Source of the DNA: Archivesica marissinica
Taxonomy: Eukaryota; Mollusca; Bivalvia; Venerida; Vesicomyidae
Assembly: GCA_014843695.1 (NCBI GenBank)
Contig: CM026400.1
Coordinates: 14,422,716 to 14,486,715, forward strand
Direction: 5' to 3'
Length of the DNA: 64,000 bases
Each line of letters starts with the position of its first letter. Position 1 is the stretch's first letter. Both the position numbers and the translations under genes were made by a program. This document shows positions 9,601-24,600 of the stretch, in pieces. Under the pieces are notes generated by a model. It saw only the letters and a list, made by a program, of their open reading frames with translations, was not told the origin of the DNA and searched no databases.

Positions 9601-12600
9601 TTCTCAAATATCTCTGCTTTTATTGTTGTATTTTACAATCATGATGGTGGTATATCAATGAACATTCTCAAATATCTCTGCTTTTATCGTTGTATTTTAC
9701 AATCATGATGGTGGTATATCAATGAACATTCTCAAATATCTCTGCTTTTATCGTCGTATTTAACAATCATGATGGTGGTATATCAATGAACATTCTTGTC
9801 AATTACGATACTATAATATTTGCAGAGAACAGTGCTTTATGTTATATAAATCATACAATTGTTTCATTTGTGAAAACGCCAATTAATGTACAGTGGCCGA
9901 TAACAATAACTGAATGAGTCGTCGTCATATTTACATGGCTTTACAAGAAGAAGATGACGTTTACGCAATTTTATATGAGTTTGATTGATTTTGAATATTT
10001 GATAAAATTCTATCGAATATTCGAATACCTTCCCGACCGAATATTCGAATACCAAAATCGCTATTCGTTGCCGTCCCTATATATAATAATATAATGAAAG
10101 TCTTTTTCAACAAAGAAATCCAATTAGGTCAAAATACTAGAACATCTTCCGAAGAGAACAGCTCTTATGTGTTCTTGTTTGTTCGGGTATTACGCGCGCA
10201 TCAACTCCATTGCCGGCGGGCAGTTTATCCAAACAACACCATTCCTGGGCAGGCTCCAGCGGTTAACCAGTACATGTTGCACCAACCTCCGTACGAAACT
10301 ACATCTCTTTAGTGTTTGAACATTTGGTTGTTAAATGTACCAACCTGATGGATAACAGAGTGGGCGAAGATATTTGTTGAGAACTGGTCTCAGTGTATCG
10401 TTTTCTCCTAAGTCAAGAAGGGCTACGTCATAATCTCGGATGCCCAGGTCAGCAATCATCTGACCTGTGTAGTTGTCGTGAATCAGTACATCCTTGACCA
10501 CTGGCCACACTTCCTCAGAATCCTTCCTATATACCCAGTGGTCGCTGAGATACAGATTTATCTGGAACGTTGTCACATTGTGTAAATACATATGCAGTCA
10601 AACGCCTCTAAACTGGAATTCCCTCCAATTCGAACACATGTTTGGTCCCGAATTGTCTCCTTTTTTGTTTGTAAGAAAACATATGTAAACCGGATCCCAT
10701 TTTTTCCAAATACCGAACATATTTTTAAAAAGAATTGTGCATTTTCGACTGTAATTTACCATGTAAACTGAACAGTAACTTGTCTTCATCAAATATGGAA
10801 CTGGCTGTTCTTTAAAACTTTCAGCTATTTTATTTGCAGAATATTATATTGTACAACAAGTTCTATACTTTGTGGAAGTCGTGATAGCTCAGTGGTAGCG
10901 CGTTCGCTTCACATGCGAAAGGCCCGGAGTTCGAGCCGTTTAAATTCCACATGCCTCTTCTCTCTCCCTTGTGGCGATGGATTCCATCAGGAATTAGGTC
11001 TCATGAGTGATTAATATCAGTTATAAGAACTTGTTTCGCAATCGAGCTAAAATAAATGTGTATAAACTAAGTTCTTTACTAACTGTCAACATGTCTCAGC
11101 CTACTTCTAGGCATTTCAGAGTTGATTTGTACGTATATAACCTTAGGAGAAATCCCCTCTAAATCGAAAAAACCCTCCAAACCGAACTTTACCTCTGGTC
11201 CGGGGGCGTTCGGTTTAGAGAGGTTTCACTATGTTGCAGTATTGCAGGCATGGCTAGGCAACCGGATATAACCACCGACCTACCGCAATCCAACTGAGTG
11301 GCTTTCTCATTTTAATGAATTCAACACCCCTAGTGGGATTCCGAACATACAGTTGTGAGAGACAAGTGCTCTGTAGTCAACGGCCTTAATTAACATCACA
11401 GGGTGAATCTCCCAACCCTCTTATACACTAGCCGGTCCAGAACCCATCTCGTTTTCTAGCACGGCAGGGAGCAATGTTAGGACCAACATTTTTCTTGTTT
11501 TATATCACAGGGTGAATCTCCCAACCCTCTTATACACTAGCCGGTCCAGCACCCATCTCGTTTTCTAGCACGGCAGGGAGTAATGTTAGGACCAACATTA
11601 TTCTTGTTTTATATCAATAACATTGCAAATAGGAGACTATTTGCTGGTGACAACAGACTGACTTTGTACGAAGCGCCCCAGGGTGGGCCCTGTACAAATA
11701 TGAAACTGAGACTGTCATCTATCAACCTGTAAAATCATCCACTTTCCAATGTGTCACATTTATAATATATATATAGTTACAAACTATACCTTTGGGCTAC
11801 TGTGCATGTGTGAGAGAATACCATGAACATATATCCATATAGAATGTTTTCATTACATATATATAAGAAAGAGGTAGCCATATAAGCAAGTTGCTTTCTC
11901 CTCAATCCTACATGTATTTTCTTATTGTGATAATTATACTATGTATATTCATTGAAATAAAATATTGTTTAAACTATTACATAATTGATCATAAAATAGG
12001 TGTTTATATCTGCATCAAAGCAGGATTTATACAGATTTCTTACCCAAAAAAACGAACCATTTAGAATATACATGTGTGTACTGTCGCCTAACGTTAAACT
12101 GTTGGATGTTCATGCAAACGTTTATCCTATGGGCGATTTCCTTAAATGTGGCCGAAATGTTGAACTGTATTTGTCGCCAATAGGTTTATATTGTTGAATA
12201 CGTTGTACTATAGAAATAATCGCATGCGTGGGCAAAATAACTAATGTGTAATAAGTTTGCAAACGATGATGTCGATTGAGCTTATTTAACCTCGCCGCCG
12301 GTGAACCATGTGGGTGAGTGAAACACATGTTTATACTGTACCAAAGGTCCTGAGTTCGAGCCCCGCTGGAGCCGTTACGAGTGTGCCCTTATGCAAGGCA
12401 TTTAATGTCCACGTTGCCTCTTCTCTCTCCCTCGTGGCGATGGATTCCATCAGGAATGAGGTCTCGAGAGTGATTAATATAAGTTGTATGAACTTGTTTC
12501 GCTAAAAGCTAAAATATAAATTTGTAGAAACTATACTGTACCTGCGATGCATTAAAGACTACCACTTGGTTGCCGGTCACCTTGGATACGCAGCTGGCAG

Positions 12601-15600
12601 TGGTTAGAAACCACCTGTCACACAACAGAGCGCCACCACACGACCTTGGCAATGTATCATCAGTAATGATGCTCAGCCAACCGAGCCATGGCCATGCTCC
12701 CTATGCATAAATAAAACATATGGGATGATTGTAAACATACAGACGGATAAGTAGTCCAGTGGTAACACGCTGGACTGGTAATCTAGGGATCGCAGGTTCG
12801 ATCCCCCGTCTGACCCTAATAATATTAACAGTCTTTCAGATGGGACGTTAAACCGAGATCTCGTGTCGGTGTTTTACACAGTGCACGTAAACGAACCAGA
12901 GGAGACACTGGAATGGGTCTCTGTCTGTATCATTGCACTATCCTCTAAACATCTAAAATGATTAATCTCTTCAGGAGGCGTCGCTCATATGGGCAACCGG
13001 TAGCGACGATAAATAAAAGTAAAACACACACAAATCAGTAATTAGACGACATATTTCAGTCCCAAATAAGAGCAGAACTCAAGTCCCCTATGTGGTTTTA
13101 TTATAGGGTTTTACTGTAATAACATTAAAAGATATATCTGGACGACCTACTGGAATCGTTCACTCTCCCTACCTAGGAAAGCGGATAGTCACGTATCTGG
13201 ATGACCTACTGGGATCCTTCACTCTCCCTACCTAGGAAAGTGGATAGTCACGTATCGGGACGACCTACTGGGATCCTTCACTCTCCCTACCTAGGAAAAC
13301 GGATAGTCACGTATCTGGACGACCTACAGGAATCCTTCACTCTCCCTACCTAGGAAAGTGGATAGTCGCGTATCTGGACGGCCTACTGGGATCCTTCACT
13401 CTCCCTACCTAGGAAAACGGATAGTCACGTATCTGGACGACCTACAGGAATCCTTCGCTCTCCCTACCTAGGAAAACGGATACTCACGTATCTGGACGAC
13501 CTACAGGAATCCTTCACTTTCCCTACCTAGGAAAGCGGATAATCGCGTATCTGGATGACCTACCGGAATCCTAAACTCTCCATACCTTGGCAGCATCTTG
13601 TGATCCTTGAGCGATCTCTGTTTTCCCCGATATACCACACCGTCCATAATCTGAATAAAAAGAAAACCAGGTACAAGACGGAATCTAACCAATGGCCCAG
13701 CTATCATATTATACGCTTGTAGCGAGTGCTTGGTTTTGGGGTTGTAGGGGTTTTGGGGTTATGGCGTAGCACCGACAGCTTAGGTTACAATATGTGTGTT
13801 ACGTTTATTTATCGTCGCTACCGGTTGCCCATATGAGCGACGCCTCCTGAAGAGATTAATCATTTCAGATTGTTAGAGGATAGAGACACATGTCAGAGTC
13901 TCCTCTGGTTCTTTTACGTGCACGGTGTAAAGCACCCACACGAGACCTTGGTTTAACGTCCCATCTGAAACACTGTTAATTTTAATAGGGTCAGACGGGG
14001 GATCGAACATTCTGTTCCACACTTCAAAGATTTATATACCAGGTGGTGCAAAGAACAGACCGTCAACCTTATGAACTGATAAATTATAATTATACATGTA
14101 AATAAGTATTAGTTCTTGCAGCTTATATCTTATTTCCCATGAATGTTTTACTGGTTACTGTTTACATGTTTCATTATGCTATTTCATGTTTTAATTTGTT
14201 GAGGGCCTCATGGTAGATTGACTTAATTGTCCATTTATATAATATTAAATGAATTATCTCGTTAAACAAAGTCTTTATTATTATTATTATTATTATTATA
14301 TTGTGGCAGAAACCTAATGGAAACCGGAATTTATTAACGTATACAAGTACCGGCTTGGGCATCAGTATATTAAACTCTATTTATTTATAATTCACGGTCC
14401 GAGGATCGAACCCATTGGTGAGAAGCGAGAGCGCTAACCACTGCGCTAATCGGACAGCCTTGGACAGCATTAAACTTGAGTATAAGAGTATAAAATGGAA
14501 ATGAGACTGAAACACATATTGTCCCGGGGTTTAGACATACTTTTTATGTCATATTCCAATAATGCAACTTATCGGTGTTTTAGACATAATTTATGTCGTA
14601 TGCAAATGCTGTAACTTACCGGGATTACACATAATTTATGACATATTCCAATGATGTAACTTGTCGGGATTACACATAATTTATGACATATTCCAATGAT
14701 GTAACTTGTCGGGATTACACATACTTTACGACATATTCCAATGATGTAACTTGTCGGGATTACACATACTTTACGACATATTCCAATGATGTCACTTACC
14801 GATATTTTTCTCTGCTATAATGTCCCCTATCTTATCCAGGTCCTTAAACTGGTCAATGAGGAACACGTGTTCTATTTCTGGTTTGGATGCAATCTGAGAC
14901 AACACAAAGTTGTCAATGTTCTGTCCAACACCAATAGCAAATATCTCAAAAAGTGCCCCTGTTTGAAGAAAATTACATGTTTTGTATTATCTAATAGATG
15001 CCTCATTTTGAAACAGACACAAATGTATAAACGTTATTTATTTTCAAATTATTACGAAACAAGCTTTAAGAACTTATATTTACATAGCTATTGCATTTCC
15101 TTCGATTAGCTGGGCTTTACCGGGTCGTTCGCCCCTGAATCTATGTTCGTGTGCATTTCCTCACTAATGATATGCAGCTGACAATGCGCACTAGAAGTTA
15201 CGGGCATGCGCATTCAATGGGAAGCGTTTCTTTGATATTCTTTGTATAATTAATGTAAATATAAGTAATGAATCGCGGATTAATAGTTTCCATCGTGATA
15301 TGAACTACAGTGGGCGTGTTTAAAGTATATGGATGTTTTATTTTGGCGCAGATGAAAGTGTATATGTGGTCATTCGTGTGGGACGACACCAGAGTAACAG
15401 GACATACTCATCACAGATGGTCTATGTTCGGAAGTGAACTATTATATGTGGAAGACGTGATAGCGCAGTGGATGCGCGTTCGCTTCAGGTGCGAACGGTC
15501 CGGAGTTCGAGCCCCGCTGGAGCTGTTACGATTGTGCCCTTAGGCAAGGCATTTAAATTCCACGTTGCCTCTTCTCTCTACCTCGTGGCGATGGATTTCA

Positions 15601-18600
15601 TCAGGAATGAGGTCTCGAGAGTGATTAATATAAGTTGAAATAACTTGTTTCGCAATCGAGCTAAAATAAATTTGTATTAAATAAACTATTATAGCGTACA
15701 TATTTGACTAACCAATTGTTTAATCATATTTTATTTTGCTCTACATATAATTTACATACAATATATGCATCGAAAGCAAACATGGATAAAGACATACGTT
15801 CTTACAACATTAAAGACGGCTCTTCCCAAATACTAGTTTAAACACACATAGTTCAGCTATAAACAAGTTCATTTATAGAGTAAAATAATGGTTAAAGTGT
15901 TCAATGCTATATACGTTAATTTGCGTTTAAAAGGAAAGTTATGTATAGTAAATGACACGTGACAAGGGAGGGAGGGGATCGAGGGAGGGAGATAGAGAGA
16001 GAGGGAGGGAGAGATAGTGAGAGAGAGAGAGGGTGGAGAGGGGGTGAGAAATATATAGTGAGAGAGATATAGAGGGGAGGGAGGGATTACGCATGTCTAA
16101 CCTTCATGAGCTGACATAAATCAGATAACTGAACAACAACAGAGAAACACACGATTCTAAGCAAGATGTCATGTATTCAGGGTGTGCTTGATTGTTCAAA
16201 CAACTAAACAAGATGCCATGTATTCAATGTGTGCTTGCTTGTTCAAACAACTAAGCAAGATGCCATGTATGCAATGTGTGCTTGCTTGTTCAAACAACTA
16301 AGCAAGATGTCATGTATGCAATGTGTGCTTGCTTGTTCAAACACCTAAACAAGATGCCATGTATTCAGGGTGTGCTTGCTTGTTCAAACACCTAAACAAG
16401 ATGCCATGTATTCAGGGTGTGCTTGCTTGTTCAACTAAACAAGATGCCATGTATTCAATGTGTGCTTGCTTGTTCAAACAACTAAACAAGATGCCATGTA
16501 TTCAGGGTGTGCTTGCTTGTTCAAACAACTAAACAAGATGCCATGTATTCAGGGTGTGCTTGCTTGTTGCTTGCTTGTTCAAACACTAAACAAGATGCCA
16601 TGTATTCAGGGTGTGCTTGCTTGTTCAAACAACTAAACAAGATGCCATGTATTCAGGGTGTGCTTGCTTGTTCAAACAACTAGCAAGATGTCATGTATTC
16701 AGGGTGTGCTTGATTGTTCAAACAACTAAACAAGATGCCATGTATTCAGGGTGTGCTTGCTTGTTCAAACAACTAAGCAAGATGCCATGTATGCAATGTG
16801 TGCTTGATTGTTCAAACAACTAAGCAAGATGCCATGTATGCAATGTGTGCTTGCTTGTTCAAACACCTAAGCAAGATGGCATGTATGCAATGTGTGCTTG
16901 CTTGTTCAAACAGCTAAGCAAGATGGCATGTATTCAGGGTGTGCTTGCTTGTTCAAACAGCTAAGCAAGATGGCATGTATTCAGGGTGTGCTTGCTTGTT
17001 CAAACAACTAAGCAAGATGTCATGTATCCAGGGTTTGCTTGCTTGTTCAAACAGCTAAGCAAGATGCCATGTATTCAGGGTGTGCTTGCTTGTTCAAACA
17101 ACTAAACAAGATGTCATGTATTCCATGTGTGCTTGCTTGTTCAAACAACTAAGCAAGATGTCATGTATGCAATGTGTGCTTGCTTGTTCAAACAACTAAG
17201 CAAGATGTCATGTATTCAATGTGTGCTTGCTTGTTCAAACAACTAAGCAAGATGTCATGTATTCCATGTGTGCTTGCTTGTTCAAACAACTAAGCAAGAT
17301 GTCATGTATGCAATGTGTGCTTGCTTGTTCAAACAACTAAGCAAGATGTCATGTATGCAATGTGTGCTTGCTTGTTCAAACACCTAAGCAGGATGTCATG
17401 TATTCAGGGTGTACTTGTTTGTTCAAACACCTAAGCAAGATGTCATGTATTCAATGTGTGCTTGCTTGTTCAAACACCTAAGCAGGATGTCATGTATTCA
17501 GGGTGTACTTGTTTGTTCAAACACCTAAGCAAGATGCCATGTATTCAGGGTGTGCTTGCTTGTTCAAACAACTAAACAAGATGTCATGTATTCAGGGTGT
17601 GCTTGCTTGTTCAACTAAACAAGATGCCATGTATTCAATGTGTGCTTGCTTGTTCAAACAACTAAACAAGATGCCATGTATTCAGGGTGTGCTTGCTTGT
17701 TCAAACAACTAAACAAGTTGCCATGTATTCAATGTGTGCTTGCTTGTTCAAACAACTAAGCAAGATGCCATGTATTCAGGGTGTGCTTGCTTGTTCAAAC
17801 ACCTAAGCAAGATGGCATGTATTCAGGGTGTGCTTGCTTGTTCAAACAACTAAGCAAGATGTCATGTATTCAGGGTGTGCTTGCTTGTTCAAACAACTAA
17901 ACAAGATGCCATGTATTCAGGGTGTGCTTGCTTGTTCAAACAACTAAACAAGTTGCCATGTATTCAATGTGTGCTTGCTTGTTCAAACACCTAAGCAAGA
18001 TGCCATGTATGCAATGTGTGCTTGCTTGTTCAAACAACTAAACAAGATGCCATGTATTCAGGGTGTGCTTGCTTGTTCAAACAACTAAACAAGATGTCAT
18101 GTATTCAGGGTGTGCTTGCTTGTTCAAACAACTAAACAAGATGTCATGTATTCAGGGTGTGCTTGCTTGTTCAAACACCTAAGCAAGATGTCTTGTATTC
18201 AGGGTGTGCTTGCTTGTTCAAACAACTAAACAAGATGTCATGTATTCAGGGTGTGCTTGCTTGTTCAAACACCTAAGCAAGATGTCTTGTATTCAGGGTG
18301 TGCTTGCTTGTTCAAACAACTAAACAAGATGTCATGTATTCAGGGTGTGCTTGCTTGTTCAAACACCTAAGCAAGATGTCTTGTATTCAGGGTGTGCTTG
18401 CTTGTTCAAACAACTAAACAAGATGTCATGTATTCAGGGTGTGCTTGCTTGTTCAAACACCTAAGCAAGATGTCTTGTATTCAGAGTGTGCTTGCTTGTT
18501 CAAACAACTAAGCAAGATGTCATGTATTCAATGTGTGCTTGCTTGTTCAAACAGCTAAGCAAGATGTCATGTATTCAGGGTGTGCTTGCTTGTTCAAACA

Positions 18601-21600
18601 CCTAAGCAAGATGTCATGTATTCAGGGTGTGCTTGCTTGTTCAAACAGCTAAGCAAGATGTCATGTATTCAGGGTGTGCTTGCTTGTTCAAACACCTAAG
18701 CAAGATGTCATGTATTCAGGGTGTGCTTGCTTGTTCAAACACCTAAGCAAGATGTCATGTATTCAGGGTGTGCTTGCTTGTTCAAACAGCTAAGCAAGAT
18801 GCCATGTATTCAGGGTTTGCTTGCTTGTTCAAACAACTCAGAATACCAACTAGAATGGATCATTATTTTTAATAAAGTTTTGCATCTCCAAGAAAATGAA
18901 TATAAATACTGACCAATAGATCGCACGAATCTCGTGTGCTGCATCCAGATATATCTTGTAATGTTATTACAGTAAAACCCCTATAATAAAACCACCTAGG
19001 GGACTTGAGTTCTGCTCTTATTTGGGACTGAAATATGTCGTCTAATTACTCATTTGTGTGTGTTTTACTTTTATTTATCGTCGCTACCGGTTGCCCATAT
19101 GAGCGACGCCTCCTGAAGAGATTAGTCATTTTAGATTTTGGAGGATAGTGAAATGATACAGACAGAGACACATTCCAGACTCTCCTCTGATTCTTTTACT
19201 TGCACGGTGTAAAGCACCGACACGAGACCTCGGTTTAACGTCGCATCTGAAAGACTGTTAATTTTATTAGGGTCAGACGGGGGATCTTATTACTGAATAA
19301 CGGGGTGGTCCTATTATAGAGGTTGTGTGCCCGTTGAAATATAGCAGAAATAATTCCGGACTTAGATAGCAGGTGCTCTTAATATAGGAAGTTTTACTGT
19401 ACCTCTTTTCAAAGCATTAGCTTGTGCTTCTATTCTTTCCAGAGAATTCGACTTCAAGTCGTTATTTTCTTCGGCGTCCGTGAGCAGAAAGATTGCCCGT
19501 GTGGCACCTTGGTGTCGAACTGGGTCGTTTAGTATTTTGGGCAAATAAACCTTAGCGAGGATTTTCGACAATGCTTTTCTAAAATTTGTTCCGCCTCCCA
19601 ATTTCTAAAAGTAGCAAAGTGGACTAATTCTTTAACTGGAAAGATAATGCGTGCATATTAAATACATAAACAATGGTATACTTGGGATTCTACAGATCCT
19701 ACGCGAGACAGCTTGACAGATCCTACGCGAGCCAGCATCACAGATCCTACCCGAGACAGTCTGACATATCCTACGCGAGACAGCATCACAGATCCTACCC
19801 GAGACAGCCTGACAGATCCTACGAGAGACAGCCTGACAGATCCTACACGAGACAGCCTGACAGATCCTACGAGAGACAGCCTGACATATCCTACACGAGC
19901 CAGCATCACATATCTTACGCGAGACAGCGTGACAGATCCTACGCGAGACAGCGTGACAGATCCTACGCGAGACAGCCTGACAGATCCTACGCGAGACAGC
20001 GTGACAGATCCTACGCGAGACAGCGTGACAGATCCTACGCGAGACAGTCTGACATATCCTACGCGAGACAGCCTGACAGATCCTACGCGAGACAGCGTGA
20101 CAGATCCTACGCGAGACAGCGTGACAGATCATACGCGAGCCAGCATCACAGATCCTACCCGAGACAGTCTGACATATCCTACGCGAGACAGCATCACAGA
20201 TCTTACACGAGACAGCGTGACAGATCCTACGCGAGACAGCGTGACAGATCCTACGCGAGCCAGCATCACAGATCCTACGCGAGACAGTATGATATATCCC
20301 ACGCGAGACAGCATCACAGATCCTACACGAGACAGCCTGACAGATCCTACGCGAGACAGCCTGACAGATCCTACGCGAGCCAGCATCACAGATCTTACGC
20401 GAGACAGCGTGACAGATCCTACGCCAGACAGCCTGACAGATCCTACACGAGCCAACATCACATATCCTACGCGAGACAGCGTGGCAGATCCTACGTGAGG
20501 CAGCGTGACAGATCCTACGCGAGACAGCGTGACAGATCCTACGCGAGACCGCGTGACAGATCCTACGCGAGCCAGCATCACAGATCATACGCAAGACAGC
20601 CTGACAGATCCTACGCGAGCCAGCCTGACAGATCCTACGCGAGACAGCCTGACAGATCCTACGCGAGACAGCGTGACAGATCCTACGCGAGACAGCGTGA
20701 CAGATCCTACGCGAGACAGCCTGACAGATCCTACGCGAGACAGCCTGACAGGATCCTACGCGAGACAGCCTGACAGATCATACGCGAGCCAGCATCACAG
20801 ATCCTACGCGAGACAGCCTGACAGATCCTACGCGAGACAGCGTGACAGATCCTACGCGAGCCAGCATCACAGATCCTACGCGAGACAGTATGACATATCC
20901 CACGCGAGACAGCATCACAGATCCTACACGAGACAGCCTGACAGATCCTACGCGAGACAGCCTGACAGATCCTACGCGAGCCAGCATCACAGATCCTACG
21001 CGAGACAGCGTGACAGATCCTACGCTTGACAGCGTGACAGATCCTACGCGAGACAGTCTGACATATCCTACGTGAGACAGCCTGACAGATCCTACGCGAG
21101 ACAGCCTGACAGATCCTACGCGAGCCAGCATCACAGATCCTACGCGAGACAGTCTGACATATCCTACGCGAGCCAGCATCACAGATCCTACACGAGACAG
21201 CCTGACAGATCCTACGCGAGCCAGCATCACAGATCCTACGCGAGACAGCCTGACAGATCCTACGCGAGCCAGCATCACAGATCCTACGCGAGACAGCCTG
21301 ACAGATCCTACGCTAGCCAGCCTGACAGATCCTACGCGAGCCAGCCTGACATATCATACGCGAGCCAGCCTGACAGATCCTACGCGAGCCAGCCTGACAG
21401 ATCATACGCGAGCCAGCCTGACAGATCATACGCGAGCCAGCCTGACAAATCCTACGCGAGCCAGCCTGACAGATCATATGCGAACCAGTCTCACATATCC
21501 TACTAGAACCAGTCTCACAGATCCTACAAGAACCAGCATCACAGATCCTACGAGAACCAGTCTCACAGATCCTACGCGAACCAGTCTTACAGATCCTACG

Positions 21601-24600
21601 CGAACCAGTCTCCCATATCCTACAAGAACCAGTCTCACAGATCCTACGCGAGCCTGTCTCACAGATCCTACAAGAACCAGTCTCACAGATCCTACGCGAA
21701 CCAGTCTCACAGATCCTACAAGAACCAGTATCACATATCCTACGCGAGATAGTCTCACAGATCCTACGCGAGTCAGTCTCACAGATCCTACTCGAACCAG
21801 TCTCACATATCCTACAAGAACCATTCTCACAGATCTTACGCGAACCAGTCTCACAGATCCTATGCGAACCAGTCTCACAGATCCTACGCGAGCCAGTCTC
21901 ACAGATCCTACAAGAACCAGTCTCACAGATCCTACGCGAGCCAGTCTCACAGATCCTACAAGAACCAGTCTCACATCTCCTACAAGAACCAGTCTCACAG
22001 ATCCTACGCGAGCCTGTCTCACAGATCCTACAAGAACCAGTCTCACAGATCCTACGCGAACCAGTCTCACAGATCCTACGAGAACCAGTCTCACAGATCC
22101 TACGCGAACCAGTCTCACAGATCCTACGCGAACCAGTCTCACAGATCCTACGCGAACCAGTCTCACATATCCTACAAGAACCAGTCTCACAGATCCTACG
22201 CGAACCAGTCTCACAGATCCTACAAGAACCAGTCTCACAGATCCTACGCGAACCAGTCTCACAGATCCTACGCGAACCAGATCCTACGCGAACCAGTCTC
22301 ACAGATCCTACGCGAACCAGTCTCACATATCCTACGCGAACCAGTCTCACATATCCTACGTGAACCAGTCTCACAGATCCTACGCGAACCAGTCTCATAG
22401 ATCCTACGCGAACCAGTCTCACAGATCCTACGCGAACCAGTCTCACAGATCCTACAAGAACCAGTCTCACAGATCCTACAAGAACCAGCATCACAGATCC
22501 TACGAGAACCAGTCTCACAGATCCTACGCGAACCAGTCTCGCATATCCTACAAGAACCAGTCTCACAGATCCTACGCGAACCAGTCTCACAGATCGCGCT
22601 AACCACTGCGCTAATCGGACAGCCATTTAAAGCTTAAAAACTGCTATATAGCATTAGTTGTTATTACCTTACCAATTAGCGCGCTCGCTTCTCACCAAGC
22701 AACCCGGGTTCGATCCTCGGACCGGGAAGTATGTGAGATGGTACGGTGGTCGCCAGATCGGACAGTTGGGTTTTCTCCGGGTACTCCGGCCGGGTACTCC
22801 GGTTTCCTCCTACACGAATGACCACATATACGCTTTCATCCGCGCCAAAGAGAGTGATTAATAAAAGTTGCTAGACCTTGCTTCGCAATCGTTGTAAAAT
22901 AAATAAAGTTTAAACTTTAAAAAACAATTATACATACCTGTATACCGTCTATGCTAGCCTTCACTGCTTCCTTGGACCTTGCTGTTATATCATCTAGATT
23001 GAACACAATCTGGGCTTCCGAGCTAAACGTCACAAGGGCGAAGCGAGATCCACCTTTACCTTGATGCAAGACACATAAGAACATCAGTGACAAATGTATA
23101 ACAGTAGTGTTTATTTATTATAGTGTCATATTCAACCGCCTCCGTGGTCGAGTAGTTAAGGTCGCTGACTTGTATACCAATGTAACCTATCATCTCTGAT
23201 GGTCACGGGTTCGAGCCCAGCTCAGACCGTGTCTCATTTATATGAAAAAGTTGGCAGTTTCTTACGGAGGTTGATGCACCAAGTACTGGTTAACCGCTGG
23301 AGCCTGCCCAGGAAAGGTGTTGTTAGGTAAACTGCCCGTCGCTCAAATGGGAAACCGGTAGTGACGTTAAATAAACTTAAATAATAAAAACATAGTGTCA
23401 TCCCGATTGAAAGGGCCAGCCATTTCTAACTTATAAGACACCTCTGTTACGCCGCATAGAGCTCCTAACCCTAACTCCTCGAGGAGCTCTATGCGTTGTG
23501 GCATGACGCATGGAGCTCCCAGGTAGCTCTATGCGTTAGGCCACAACGCATATAGCTCATAAGAAGCGCTATGCGTTAGGCAAACACGCATAGAGCTCCC
23601 GAGAGCCCTATCGGTCGAAGGTACACATCAACTTTAAAATGGGTCTTTCAACCTGACGCATAGAGCTCCCCACTTCCGATAATTAAGATGTTGAGATGAC
23701 TTGTACGTGCACTTGTAGATACAAATGCACGTACGCGTTGTAGGTATTAACACCTAACACATATTCACACCTACATGATATGGACCGGAAACGAAATGTA
23801 GGCACTTGACTTTTGACCTCAAAGTGCGACCTTGACTTTGAACCTACATGGCTGGAACATGTGTTATGCACGTCATCTCGATGAGGTGAACATTTGATCC
23901 AATTTTCGTGAAAATCCTTCAAGAGGTTTAGGAGATATGGACCGGGCACGATGGGATGAGTGGACGGAATGACGGATGGATATCGACCAATCCTATATTC
24001 CCCATTACCAGGTCTTCGACCAGTAGTGGCCTGACAAGCCTTTAATAAAGTGAAATTGGGAAATCATTCAGTAAGCACAACACAGAGAGTTATGGTTCTT
24101 TCACTCTGCACTCCGCCTCATTGCCCTCTATCACTGCTTCAAGTTTCTTTTTATTACCTTCAATACTTTTCGAGTTATGCTCCGGACAAGCACATAATAA
24201 GGTGTTAGTAAGTAGTTTAATATGTGTTAGTAGTTGACAACAGAGGAGCTCAATGCGGGACGATCGGGCATATTGACGCATTGAAGCTCTATCGGACAGG
24301 AGCTCTATGCGGTTCTTTATCGACGCATTGAAGCTCTTTCGGTTAGGAGCTCTATGCGGCGTAACACACCTCTTATGGACATCAGTACTTCCCGAATAAT
24401 ACCATTGAAGGCCAGACTGATAGGTAACCATTATTTAACTAGCTGGTGGCTCACCAACCGGCTATATCAGAATGAACCACTGACGAGGCGGACGGTAACG
24501 AGCCAGTATCAAGCAAAAACAAAAGTGTAGTTCCTGAGAAAAAACGTGTGCGCACTCGGTGCTAGTTTGTTTACTTCCGTAGCGTCCCAGTGTGTCAAAT

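Noticed and set aside
16160..18838. CRISPR-like spacing of repeats (47 bp; also 52 bp at 44945-49850)
   Set aside because: Units are contiguous and similar over their whole length. There are no unique spacers, and the setting is eukaryotic intronic or intergenic DNA.
19673..22626. Open frames of 260-437 codons on both strands
   Set aside because: They lie wholly in the 24-bp satellite; the unit is eight codons without stops, so several frames on both strands are open. The region is intron 6 of the factor B-like gene.
24090..24431. 113-codon minus-strand frame
   Set aside because: It overlaps the right end of the 23446-24365 transposon; its start and end lie in element and flank, and no domain is visible.
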